From positions 10,717,951 through 10,781,950 of the forward strand of contig NC_059076.1 in NCBI RefSeq assembly GCF_020497125.1: a DNA stretch of 64,000 nucleotides. Direction: 5' to 3'. The notes beneath the pieces were generated by a model. That model did not search any database, was not told the DNA's origin, and was given only the letters and a program-made list of their open reading frames with translations. The translations under genes and the position numbers were made by a program. Positions 1 to 8,646 of the stretch are shown one piece after another. How positions within the stretch are numbered: position 1 is the stretch's first letter; each line of letters opens with the position of its first letter. This stretch comes from Mauremys mutica (lineage: Eukaryota; Chordata; Testudines; Geoemydidae).

Positions 1-255
1 AAGTCAACGTGAATACGTTGCCACAGGTTTTCAGGCCAGTCCCATGGGTGTAGGGGTGCCCACTGGGGTGCATTCCTCACACCCTGACATGACATACAAG
101 CTTTTGCCTTCTCTTCAATAGCACTGTCCAATCCAGGCCACCAAAAATAGCTTTGTGCAATTTCCTTCATGCGCACTATTCCACAGTGACCGGAATGTAG
201 CTGTTCTAACATCTGTGATCTCAGTGGTGGTGGAATAATGACACGTCTCCCCCAC
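1..255 (-). pseudogene. Integrase N-terminal fragment (HHCC zinc-binding domain)
   Basis: In a frame different from the RT-RNase H block, the minus strand encodes the start of a retroviral-type integrase. A His-X3-His pair lies near 195-215 and a Cys-X2-Cys pair near 75-85, the usual HHCC zinc-binding arrangement. It is followed at the window edge by the Trp and Ile-His-Val-Asp segment that opens the catalytic core. Integrase would insert the element's cDNA into host DNA. The frame change relative to the upstream pol block, near 250-260, looks like a one-base loss. The catalytic DDE residues are outside the window, so activity cannot be judged. Confidence 0.8.
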
Positions 256-1464
256 AACAAACAAACAACCAGATTGGACCGATAACTCCGTCCTCCTGGA
301 CATGTAGGTAACAAGGTCGGGTGAGACCGGAGAGGTTTGTCGAGATTTTCCATGCATCACCAGGTCCATAACTTGGGACAATACTGGGTCAACGCGAGTT
401 GCCTTCTTTATCTGAGTAGCAGTGATGGGTGTATTCTCTACCTGTTCAAAGTAGAAGATTTCCTTTTGGGCACTATCTTGATGTTTGACCGGCAAAGGCA
501 ACCTTGAGAGGCCATCTGCATTGCCGTGCAGAGTGGATTTCCGATATTTGATTTCATATGTGTGTGCTGAAAGTAACAATGCCCAATGTTGCATACGACT
601 AGCAGCTAATGGGGGAATGCCTGTGTAGGGTCCAAAAATTGACGTCAGAGGTCGATGGTCTGTGAGAAGAGTAAACTTTCGCCCAAACGGGTACTGATGA
701 AACTTCCGAATTCCAAAAACAATTCCTAATGCCTCACGTTCGATTTGGGCGTAGTTAGTTTCTGCTTTGCTTAGAGTGCGTGAAGCAAAAGCAATAGGTC
801 TCTCTTCTCCCGAAGGCATAATGTGTGACACGACTGCTCCCACTCCATAAGGGGAGGCATCGCAGGCCAGTTGTAGGGGTAAGGATGGGTCAAAGTGCGT
901 TAGAACTTCAGAATTTAGCAATGCATCCTTAGCTTTGTTAAATGCAACATCAGAGGCTTCAGTCCACTTCCAGGCCTTGTTCTGCCCAAGGAGCTCATGA
1001 AGTGGTTTTAGCAGTGTGGCTAACTGTGAGATGAACTTTCCATAATAGTTCAGTAGTCCTAGAAACGAGCGCAGCTGGCTTACATTTTGAGGTGGGGGAG
1101 CCTCCACAATAGCTTTAACTTTTGCAGGGGCCTTATGAAGACCTGCAGAATCAATGATGTGTCCCAAATATTCAACAGAGGGCTTGAAGAATTCACACTT
1201 GTCTTTGCAAACTCGTACGCCATACTCTTCCAGTCTTTGTAGGATAGCCTCTAAATTCTTTAAGTGATCCTCTTCATTTCTTCCAGTGTCCAGGATATCA
1301 TCCAGATAGCACTGAACTCCTGACAAGCCACACAAGATCTGGTCCATAGCCCTCTGGAACAGGGCGGGAGCAGACGTTATTCCGAAGGGTAGGCGACAGT
1401 ATCGATAAAGCCCCTTATGAGTCACAATAGTCAACAGCTCTTGGGACTTTTCATCGACGTGCAT
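115..1464 (-). pseudogene. Gypsy pol fragment: reverse transcriptase palm plus RNase H
   Basis: A 449-codon open stretch covers the C-terminal half of the reverse transcriptase and the RNase H domain. The polymerase active-site motif YLDD is at residues 53-56. The typical Gypsy segments YLGHII (99-104) and RSFLGLLNYYGKFI (132-145) follow. RNase H carries acidic residues at D202 (LACDAS), E244 (IEREAL) and D269 (LLTDHRPL). The enzyme copies element RNA into DNA and removes the RNA strand. The listed Met lies inside RT and is not a true start; the N-terminal third of RT is in a different frame just upstream. The last roughly 30 codons are out of frame relative to integrase. Close relatives are often annotated as K02A2.6-like proteins. 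Identification is firm; the copy is non-functional because of the frame breaks. Confidence 0.93.
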
Positions 1465-1481
1465 CTGTAAATATGCTTGAC

Positions 1482-2318
1482 TCAGATCAATCTTACTGAA
1501 CTTTTGTCCCCAGCCAGGCCTGCGAAGAGGTCATTGATGCTGGGAAGCGGGTATTGCTCTGCACACAACACTGGGTTGACAGTGACTTTAAAATCACCAC
1601 AAATCCAGAGAGAGCCATCTTTCTTCACGATTGGAACGATAGGAGTGGCCCATGAGCTATGGGTAACTGGTATTAGGACTCCATTGGTGACCAGGCGCTC
1701 CAGGTCCGCTTCGACTTTCGGCCTGATGGCATATGGCACAGTTCGGGCTTTCAGATATTTTGGTGGACTGTCAGGTTTAATGTTCAATGTCACAGTGATT
1801 CCCTTCATACTTCCCAAATCATATCCAAAAACAGCAGCATGTTTCCTTAGTATAGAGGTTAGACTGGTTTCTTTTTTAGTCATCCGGTGCACTTCTGCCC
1901 AGTTCAGTTGAATCTTCCCAAGCCAAGACCTACCCATTAAGGCTGGGTAGTTACCTCTCACCACAAACAGTGGCAATTTAGCAGCCTGTCCATTGAGCTC
2001 CACCTTAACATCAATAGTGCCCAACATGGGCACAGCTTCTCCCGTATACGTCGTCAGAACAGTTTTTGTTGCCTTAAGCAGAAGATGCTGTAGCTTTTCT
2101 TTATACAGTGTCTCGGAGACCAGCGAGACGGCTGCACCAGTGTCCAGTTCCATGCGTATAGGTTTGCCATCCAACAACGGGGTTACCCAGTATTCATGTG
2201 AGCCCATTGCCAAAGACAAAACATGCAGTGGCACTTCCTCTTGCGAAGAGGTGTCACTTTGATCATCCTGGGTCTGCTCTAGGGTATGCAGGGTTCCTCT
2301 TTTTGTCGGCCAGACCAC
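1482..2318 (-). pseudogene. Gypsy pol fragment: aspartic protease and RT N-terminus
   Basis: A 278-codon open stretch contains an aspartic protease with DTGA at residues 59-62 (context MELDTGAAVSLV). A linker follows, then the RT fingers region from about residue 190: a Pro-Lys-Val-Glu-Ala-Asp-Leu-like segment, then WATPIVPIVKKDGS and a degenerate CGDFK in place of the usual CxDYR/K. The protease would mature the polyprotein and dimerises through this single DTG motif. The frame ends in stop codons just where RT motif 3 should begin, and the next block (115-1464) resumes in another frame, so a single small indel near 1500 separates them. Upstream, another break separates it from the zinc-knuckle block. 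Confidence 0.9.
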
Positions 2319-2336
2319 AGGCCTCTTTTTCTTTTG

Positions 2337-2555
2337 TTACCAGGCACACTCAATGTGTCCCTTTTTGCCACAGTGTCGACACACCAGGTCCTTACACCAG
2401 CATTCTGATGCCTGGTGACCCGGCTTACCACAGCGGTAACATTCTTGACTGCACAGTTTTGTGGGTCGGTTCTTGTGACACTTTTTGCACCCTAGGGGAT
2501 GCACCGATGTATTGCGCCTCCCTTGTAGCCAGTTCCATGGAGACAGCAATATCAA
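2337..2555 (-). pseudogene. Gypsy gag nucleocapsid fragment with zinc knuckles
   Basis: A 72-codon frame carries a canonical CCHC knuckle with C39, C42, H47 and C52 (spacing C-X2-C-X4-H-X4-C). A second, irregular one has C59, C62, H67 and C70, where the last spacing is two residues instead of four. Such knuckles bind element RNA in the nucleocapsid part of Gag. The frame overlaps the preceding gag frame (2425-2763), meaning a frameshift near 2470-2550. The second knuckle is either decayed or distorted by another indel at its 3' edge. Just downstream lies the protease block, matching the normal gag-pol order. Confidence 0.85.
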
Positions 2556-2763
2556 CAGCCTTCTGTAAGGTAAGCTGAGCCTCTGTCAGTAGGCGCTTCT
2601 GTATAGCTTCACTGTAGAGGCCACACACTAACCTGTCACACAGGGCATCATTTAACATCTCCTTAAATTCACAGTGTTCTGCTAGCTTTTTTAAAATTGC
2701 TACAAATTGTACAGCTGTTTCATCTTCCTTTTGGTCTCTTGTGGAACCTATATCTTTCAGCAA
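2425..2763 (-). pseudogene. Gypsy gag central (capsid-like) fragment
   Basis: This 112-codon frame matches the retrotransposon gag domain pattern: a stretch around ETAVQFVAILKKLAEHC followed by DALCDRLVCGL and a helix-rich tail. It is the segment of Gag that assembles the particle shell. The first Met is internal; gag-like coding continues further upstream, to about 2870, in other frames. The last about 25 codons run out of frame over the zinc-knuckle region. It lies between the gag N-terminus at 2874-3023 and the knuckles at 2337-2555, as expected. Confidence 0.82.
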
Positions 2764-2873
2764 TTACCAGTGGTTTTGGGGAAAAATGGGACCCCAGGAT
2801 TTTCACAATGTCACTGTAAGATTTAGTCGCTGGCTTAACAGGGTGTAGTAAGCTGCGTAGCAGGGAGTAGGTT

Positions 2874-3023
2874 TTAGCCCCTACAAACACTTAAGAATAT
2901 TGGCACCTTCTTCGCTTCTGTAATGTCATTTGCAATAACAAAAAGCTCAAAACGCGCAGTATACACATGCCACTGCTCTGTATTCTCATCAAAAGGTTCC
3001 AGTGGCCTGGTCAGAGTAGCCAT
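2874..3023 (-). pseudogene. Gypsy gag N-terminus
   Basis: The gag start is best placed at the ATG whose complement is CAT at 3021-3023, opening with Met-Ala-Thr-Leu and leading to the element-typical PFDENTEQWHVYTARFELF pattern. I prefer it to the ATG at 3057-3059 because the intervening residues are not conserved-looking. The frame stops after about 49 codons near 2874, although gag-like coding continues in another frame, so this is another indel. The 5' untranslated region and LTR lie immediately to the right. Confidence 0.75.
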
Positions 3024-3129
3024 GATTTTTAGTTTCACTTTCACAGTCAGTGCAAACAAGCAGCTTTTTTGTTTGTTTGTTCTTTACCTTGACTTCTACT
3101 TCCTTCTGTTACTGGAGCAGCACCGGAAT

Positions 3130-3145
3130 CCCACTCTCGTCACCA
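3130..3145 (-). other. Putative primer-binding site of the Gypsy element
   Basis: On the minus strand TGGTGACGAGAGTGGG follows the ACA that closes the presumed 5' LTR, separated by three bases. Beginning with TGG next to an LTR end is what a tRNA-primed minus-strand start site looks like. I cannot assign the tRNA. Confidence 0.5.
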
Positions 3146-3148
3146 CTT

Positions 3149-3336
3149 GTTATATCCTTGGGGGCAGTCGGTTTAGGAAGAAATCGCTTGAGGCCAGACA
3201 GCAGACAGCCAACAAAACTACCATTTTATTTACAGACACAGAGCTCACCCAACCAGCCGAAACAGGCTGGGCTATCCCCTAATAATCTAACTCAGTTGCC
3301 ATAGGAACAAAAACCATGACAACCAAATACAGAACA
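3149..3336 (-). repeat. Putative 5' LTR of the Gypsy element
   Basis: On the minus strand a segment of about 190 bases runs from TGTTCTGT to TATAACA and contains an AATAAA signal near 3220-3226. It sits directly upstream of the primer-binding-like site. The outer boundary is a guess from the TG...CA rule, because the partner LTR is outside the window. Confidence 0.5.
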
Positions 3337-3378
3337 GTTGAGTCCGTTGGAATAAAAAAAGTTACTGTGTGAAAAGAG

Positions 3379-3462
3379 CAGCAAAGAGTCCTGTGGCACC
3401 TTATAGACTAACAGACGTATTGCTGCTCTTACAGATCCAGATTAACATGGCTACCACTCTGA
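3379..3462. mobile_element. Short Penelope (Neptune-like) insertion with internal inversion
   Basis: This is an 84-base insertion flanked by a perfect 13-bp direct repeat, TGTGTGAAAAGAG, at 3366-3378 and 3463-3475. Its first 44 bases are the reverse complement of the segment that follows the hammerhead in Penelope copies (starting CAGCAAAGAGTCC). The remaining about 40 bases (CTGCTCTTACAG to CTACCACTCTGA) are the terminal part of the same element in the opposite, sense orientation. The copy is therefore an inverted junction of two adjacent element parts. Inverted and truncated copies are typical of Penelope-like elements. Confidence 0.82.
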
Positions 3463-3640
3463 TGTGTGAAAAGAGGATCAGGTCTGTTATTTGTAGTGAA
3501 ATAGTTGTAGGCATCAGCATATTGCAAAATCAAGGTTTTTACTCACTCAGGTCTAGAAGCAGTGCTGGGGGACGGAAGGCAATTATTTTTCACAATCTTT
3601 TTTTTTTTAAAGTGGAAAAAAATTACGTCTCTCAAAATAA

Positions 3641-3765
3641 ATCTGAAGAAGTGAGCTGTAGCTCACAAAAGCTCATGCTGAAATAAATTTGTTAGTTTCT
3701 AAGGTGCCACAAGTACTCCTGTTCTTTTTGTGGATACAGACTAACACGGCTGCTACTCTGAAACC
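3641..3765 (+). mobile_element. Penelope (Neptune-like) 3' fragment
   Basis: This sense fragment has the hammerhead-like segment, then a 'GTTAGTTTCTAAGGTGCCAC' stretch, and ends near CGGCTGCTACTCTGAAACC. It is a different subfamily from the copies at 3379 and 36253, because the stem II sequence differs. No target duplication is evident. Confidence 0.75.
3643..3680 (+). ncRNA. Decayed hammerhead ribozyme motif in a Penelope fragment
   Basis: The box CTGAAGA (3643-3649) is followed by A, a perfect 6-bp stem II (GTGAGC/GCTCAC, loop TGTA), then AAAA at 3667-3670 where the hammerhead core needs GAAA. A 3-bp stem III closed by TCAT follows. The residue at the cleavage position is G, which is not permitted. 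The G-to-A change is what CpG decay of CACGAAA would give. Fold present, catalysis not expected. Confidence 0.6.
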
Positions 3766-5214
3766 TGTCAGGTTTTTTGGTAAAAGTTTACATTTTCAAA
3801 ATCTTTTCTTTTTTAAGGAAACTCAAAATGTTTACTGAAAAATATTGGGTTTCCATTTTATTTTGTTTTTTCGTAAAAAAAGAAAAAAAAAGAAACACAG
3901 AAAGAAAAAAAAATTCAACCAAACCAAAAATCTCCCAGAAATTTCAGTTTGAGCAAAAATGTTTTGACCAAAAATTATTGAGCTGCTCTTTGCAGTAGTG
4001 GTAGTAATAGGACTTACTTTTAGAAGAGAAAACCCAGCGAGGGGGGTAGGTCTCAGAGTCCAGGCTTCAGAACCCGGGAAGGGGATGAGTAGCACAAGGT
4101 TGAGACAGCTAACCCAGGCTCTGTGACTTCCTGCTCTGGGGTTGGTGTGTGTTCACACACAGTGTAGACATAACTTAAGGCTCACACACCTTGTGAGTGA
4201 TCTGGATCTAGGTGCAATAAAGGCTGGGCCCATTAGTGGCAGGTTTGCATCATTTGAACTCCAAACCCAAAGTAAAATTCATCTGGGGCAAGCGACTATC
4301 AATGTGTGCCAACGACAGCTGCCCAGAGGAATACAATGCTGAGAAAACCTCAAAGACGAAGAAGTAGGACTCTGTGACTTCTCTGTCATACAGGCCGGCA
4401 ATGAGCTCCATGTATGTTGACTATCTGCATGAAGCCCCATGAAAGTCAGTGTGGTTAAATTAATCTATGAAGTTCTTTGCAGAATAGTTTTCAGGATGAG
4501 GTTCTAATATTTTGATTCTAAGAAAAAAGAAGTTACTCGGGGCGGGGATGCTGTTCTGCACTATTTTAAAAAATGAAAAATTACATTCAGGACTTTGTTC
4601 AGAAGTGATATTATACACCAGGAAGCTCAATCAATATGAAAAATAGACAATTCCTATTTACTTTCTCCTGTTTAGTTCTATTGCTGTTATATGTCTGAGC
4701 ATTACTATTGACAACAGCTGATTGGCCAAAAAGTTACGTGTCTGCTGTGAAAGGTTTCATTTTGTTTGAAACTTTTCATCAAACTTTCCAGTTTTTCAAC
4801 AAAATGAAATGAATATAGTGTTTCACCAATTTGTTATTCAAGGTTTCCCACCCCACCCTCTCTTTTTTTTCTGGCTCCCTTCCCAAGGAGAAGGAGGAGG
4901 AGAAAAAAAACAAACAAAAAAAATTGCCAAACTGTTTTTGAAAACAGAAATGAAACAAAATATTTCTACTTGAAACAAGGTGAAAGAAACATTGCTGCTT
5001 CGGTTCACTGACCCAGGAAGTATAAAAGGAAATGAAAAATTCTCACAAACACATTTTTTGTTTTTGCTTGGGTGGGGGAGACTTTGACAAAGACATTTCA
5101 TCCAGTTCTACTATCAATTAACTGTTTAGAAAACGACTAGAAAATACTGACAAAGCAAAGCTCATAAACCTCAATGGGGAATCTGACTGCTGAAAAAGGT
5201 GGTCATAAGGCAGC
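3766..5214. other. AT-rich stretch without recognisable genes
   Basis: No coding pattern. 3780-4000 and 4560-5060 are rich in TTTCA/TGAAA words in inverted symmetry, resembling the AGAGCTGGTC hairpin family seen at 42834 but without clear ends. 4010-4560 shows nothing I recognise. Confidence 0.5.
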
Positions 5215-5222
5215 CCTATCTG

Positions 5223-5473
5223 CAGGGGTGGCTCCAGGCCCCAGCACGCCAACTGCATGCTTGGGGCGGCAAGGCACGGGGGGCGGCATGCCTGTGGCAG
5301 GTCCACTGGTCCCGCGGCTTCAGTGGACCTCCCGCAGGCATCCCTGCGGAGGTTCCGCTGGTCCCGTGGCTTCAGCAGTGCCTGCGGGAGGTCCACCGAA
5401 GCCGTGGGACCAGCAGACCCTCCGCAGGCAAGCCGCTGTGCTTGGGGCGGCAAAATGCCTAGAGCCGCCCCTG
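5223..5473. mobile_element. hAT-like MITE (CAGGGGYGGCTCYAGG termini)
   Basis: The 251-bp element starts CAGGGGTGGCTCCAGG and ends with the inverse of CAGGGGCGGCTCTAGG (14 of 16 identical). It is flanked by a perfect 8-bp duplication CCTATCTG at 5215-5222 and 5474-5481. An 8-bp duplication and a CAGGG terminus fit the hAT superfamily. The interior is GC-rich and built of inverted repeats of a ggtccactggtcccgcggc-like unit. The open frames inside on both strands are by-products of that composition. Confidence 0.9.
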
Positions 5474-5941
5474 CCTATCTGCAGCAAGCTGCGGCATAGC
5501 AGGTATACTTGCCTCAGTTTCCCCTTTCAGTGGTTCCCAATAACTCCACTTCAGACTCTCCTGCTTAAATAATCCCCCTCCTCGGAGCTGGGTATTACCA
5601 AAACATAGCTCAGATAATCCCCAGACAGTCCATTTCCTCACACCCCGTGTGGATAGTCCTGAAAACACTAACTACAGCCCTGATGAGCCACCAGATGCAC
5701 TGGCCCTGATGCATTGTAGGGTGTGTCTACACTGCATTGTAAACCCGGGTCTGCAGGACTGGGGCTTGTGGACTCGGTGTTTCCAAGCCCACACCTCTTG
5801 AGCATCCACACTTTGTTGTAAACCCAGGTTTACAGCTGCTGGACCCGGATCTCACAGCCATCTAGTGCATCCATACTGCACTGTGCAGACCTTCTGACTC
5901 AGGTCGGTGACATGAGCTGCATCTTTGTAGAAAAGGACAGG

Positions 5942-7342
5942 CAGGGCTGGTTCTAGGTTTTTTGCCCTCCCAAGCGCCCCCCCACCTCAGTCCTGGGCTC
6001 TCCCCCCCCCCCCACCAGTGCCCTCCCCCACCCGCACCCCCTGCCACCCCAGCCCTGGGCTCCTCCCACCTCAAACATGACCTCCTCGTTCACCACAGCA
6101 ATCCCCGTTTACACTTGCAGTGGGGATCAAACCGTTTCTCCTATTTTTATTTCACATGAGTTATAAATCTCCCCCCATCCCCCACAACCCCATCTTTAGT
6201 GCTGCAAATGCACATGGAAGGCATAGGGACTAACCCTCAAACCTTGAAAGGGATGGGGATCGAGTAAAGAGGGCTCAGGCAGAGGAGCGGGTGTGGGGGT
6301 GCTTGGGGGCTCTACACTGGCGGAGAAGTGGGCTGTGATGTACTCGTGCAGGAGGAGGGGGGTATCAGGAGGGTTGCGGGAGAAGAGGTGCAGGGGAAGG
6401 GGGAGGTGCGGGAGGAGAGGGCTGGGGAGGGTACAGGGGGAGGGTACAAGGGGAGAGGTGCGGGTGAAGGGAGAGTACAAGGGGAAGGGTTCAGCGAAGG
6501 AGCGATGGGGGGAGGTACAGGTGGAGGGGCTGCGAGCAGGATGGGGGGTGCAAGGCCTGAGAGGGACAGGCACTGACAGCTGCTTCCCCAGCCCTGTGCA
6601 GGCAGAGCCGAGAGGATGGACACTGACCCCCAGGTGCCCGAGCCGCGGGGGTCCCCCGCCGGGGCAGTATCCCCGGCTGCCCCGCTCAGAGTGGGGCTCT
6701 GCCTCTCCCCGCCCCTGGCGCTGTGGAGGCCCGGGGCAAGTAGCGCGGGGCTGAGGCGGGGGAGGTGCACGGCAGGCTGGGTCCGGGGGCAGCTCCCTGG
6801 CAGCTCGGGCTGCCCAGCCACTCGCCCTATCAACGCACGAGCCGGGATCTGCGCCCCTTGCCCAGCCCGGCGGCGCCCTGCACAGCCCACTTGGGCGGGG
6901 AAACGCCGCGCCGCCCTGGGGAGACTCCCTGCTTCCCTCCCTCCCCGTCTCCTCCCACACTCCGGGAGCCCCTCTCGCTGCCGCAGCACGGGCTCAGCTC
7001 CAGGGGACGATGCTCTGGCTCTCCCGCGGCAGGGCTCTGGCCAGGGCCGGCTCCAGGGCCGCCCAGAGGATTCAGGGGGCCTGGAGCAAAGCAATTTCGG
7101 GGGCCCCTTCCATAAAAAAGTTGCAATACTATAGAATACTGTATTCTCGTGGGGGCCCCTGTGGTGCCCAGGGCCTGGGGCAAATTTCCCCATTCCCCCT
7201 CCCCCCCCGGGGCGGCCCTGGCCAGCTCCTGGCTTTTTCCCGCCCCAAGCCAAAAAAAAAAAAAAAGAGGCTGGAGTGCTGCCCCTTGGAAAGTGCTGCC
7301 CCAAGCACATGCTTGGAGCACTGGTGCCTAGAGCCGGCCCTG
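5942..7342. mobile_element. 1.4-kb hAT-like element nested in the MITE
   Basis: Termini are CAGGGCTGGTTCTAGG at 5942 and the inverse of CAGGGCCGGCTCTAGG ending at 7342. It is flanked by a perfect 8-bp duplication AGGACAGG (5934-5941 and 7343-7350). The interior has a purine-rich, G-run block at 6340-6560 and a CpG-rich block at about 6600-7035. It shows no transposase motif. Long overlapping frames occur on both strands, the composition effect expected of GC-rich DNA. Confidence 0.88.
7042..7220. mobile_element. Possible further nested hAT-like MITE
   Basis: Inside the 1.4-kb element a second pair of termini, CAGGGCCGGCTCCAGG at 7042 and GGGGCGGCCCTG ending at 7220, encloses about 179 bp with a self-complementary centre (ACTATAGAATACTGTATTC). 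I find no clean 8-bp duplication, so this may be an old or rearranged insertion. Confidence 0.5.
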
Positions 7343-8202
7343 AGGACAGGGCTTAGACCTGAGTCACAGCGGCTCTGTGCCGCTGCCTCATTCCCACAGC
7401 TGGGTCCTAGGACCCAGGTCTTGAGCGCTTGCTGCCCTGAGTCGGACTGACTTGTGTGTGGATGGAACGGGGGTCTGGGATTAGTGTGCAGTGTAGACAC
7501 ACTCCTAAAGGGCCAGGGTCACCCTGTGACAAAGCCAATATCAGACAAAGATTGAAAAGCGTATTTCAGATACTATGTGTAACCCCCACACCTCCTGGGT
7601 GTGGTGTCTGTCCCATCTCGTGGCACCGAGACCACTTAGCAAGAGATATTAATGAGTCTGCTCTGCAGCCTTAGCTACCGGCCAGTTGGCTTTTAGCTCA
7701 TGCACTAAACTCCAGAAGCCCCAGGTTAAATCCCACCCCTCGACGCTGACCGGGGTCTGTCAGTGTCACATATATGTGAAGTTCTACCATATCTCTCTCC
7801 CTACATTGGCCAGCAGGTTCGTCTCCCAGGGCTGGATTCCGATACCAAAAATTCCCATGGAAAGAGAACAGCATTGGCAAAGATGTGGAGTTTTGACACT
7901 TAGCGCCGGACGTGCTCAACTGGAAATATGTTTGAGTTTGGCAGAATATAAACTCAGTGGAAGCAGCAAGAGCCAAGGTTTGTGCCACACCCGTAGAAGG
8001 GAAACTCCACCTGCTCCTATGCACGGTCTGCAGGGCCCCACCAAACTAACAGTGAATTGGTCATTATGTTCCTTCCTCTCCGGCACCATTATTCCCTGCT
8101 GCACTGGAGACATAGCAGAGTTTGGAGGTGAGAAGCCGTATTTTCAAACCTACGATACACACACAAAGAGATTGGTGCCCCTAAGCAATGATTTTACTTT
8201 GA

Positions 8203-8646
8203 GGCTATGTCTGCATTGCACAGTTAACTTGGGTGATGGCCATGTAGGTCTGAGCACCTGGGTTAGCCTAACCCAGGTGTGAGTAGCCCACCCCCATTGC
8301 TGCACTGAGTGTGTCTGGTGGCACAGCCCACGGCCCTTTGGGCTGACATGCTCTAGGATTCTTTCCCAGCCAGTTGTGGGAGAACTTGACTGTCCTTTGG
8401 AAGGAACTGTGGGAAGGCACTGGAGGACTATCGGCCCTCAGATGATGCAGCCTGCATCCTCACTGCAAAATGGTTGGCTTCCAGCCTGAGTTAAATTGGA
8501 CATCTAGTTCTAACCTTTACCCTTGCTAGCCTGAGCTTAAAGCACCTCCAAATGCAGGGCACAGGTTTTTTCTGAGTGGATGGTAGAGGGGTTAAGGATA
8601 AATCCTGGGTCAGTGCCCGGGTTAACTGTGCAGTAGAGACATGTCC
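8203..8646. mobile_element. MITE with GTCT...GCACAGTTAAC termini
   Basis: The left end reads GGCTATGTCTGCATTGCACAG and the right end is its imperfect inverse (GGACATGTCTCTACTGCACA), both continuing into GTTAAC. About 444 bp, non-coding. The flanking duplication is not clear. Confidence 0.65.

Larger units (their letters stand above)
1..3336 (-). mobile_element. Ty3/Gypsy LTR retrotransposon, 3' part beyond window
   Basis: Reading the minus strand from about 3336 down to 1 gives, in order, a short LTR, a primer-binding-like site, gag with zinc knuckles, an aspartic protease, reverse transcriptase, RNase H and the start of integrase. This gag-PR-RT-RH-IN order is that of Ty3/Gypsy elements. 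The rest of integrase and the 3' LTR lie to the left of base 1. The reading frame is broken at several points (near 255, 1500, 2320, 2560 and 2770-2870), so the copy cannot make a continuous polyprotein. Catalytic motifs remain readable, which suggests a fairly young but dead insertion. Confidence 0.93.
5719..7505. mobile_element. TA-flanked MITE interrupted by a hAT-like element
   Basis: The outer unit begins GGGTGTGTCTACACTGCA and ends with the inverse of GGAGTGTGTCTACACTGCA, with TA on both sides (5717-5718 and 7506-7507). Without the nested 5942-7342 insertion and one copy of its duplication it is about 378 bp. Related units lie at 37386-37778 and 56538-56883, with similar words such as the doubled 'accCAGGTC' and 'AAGCCCA'. 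Confidence 0.8.

Noticed and set aside
6312..7310. 332-codon minus-strand frame, with other long frames on both strands in 6196-7500
   Set aside because: It lies wholly inside the GC-rich hAT-like element. Frames open on both strands together, Pro/Arg/Gly/Ser-rich, with no domain; this is what GC-rich DNA gives by chance.
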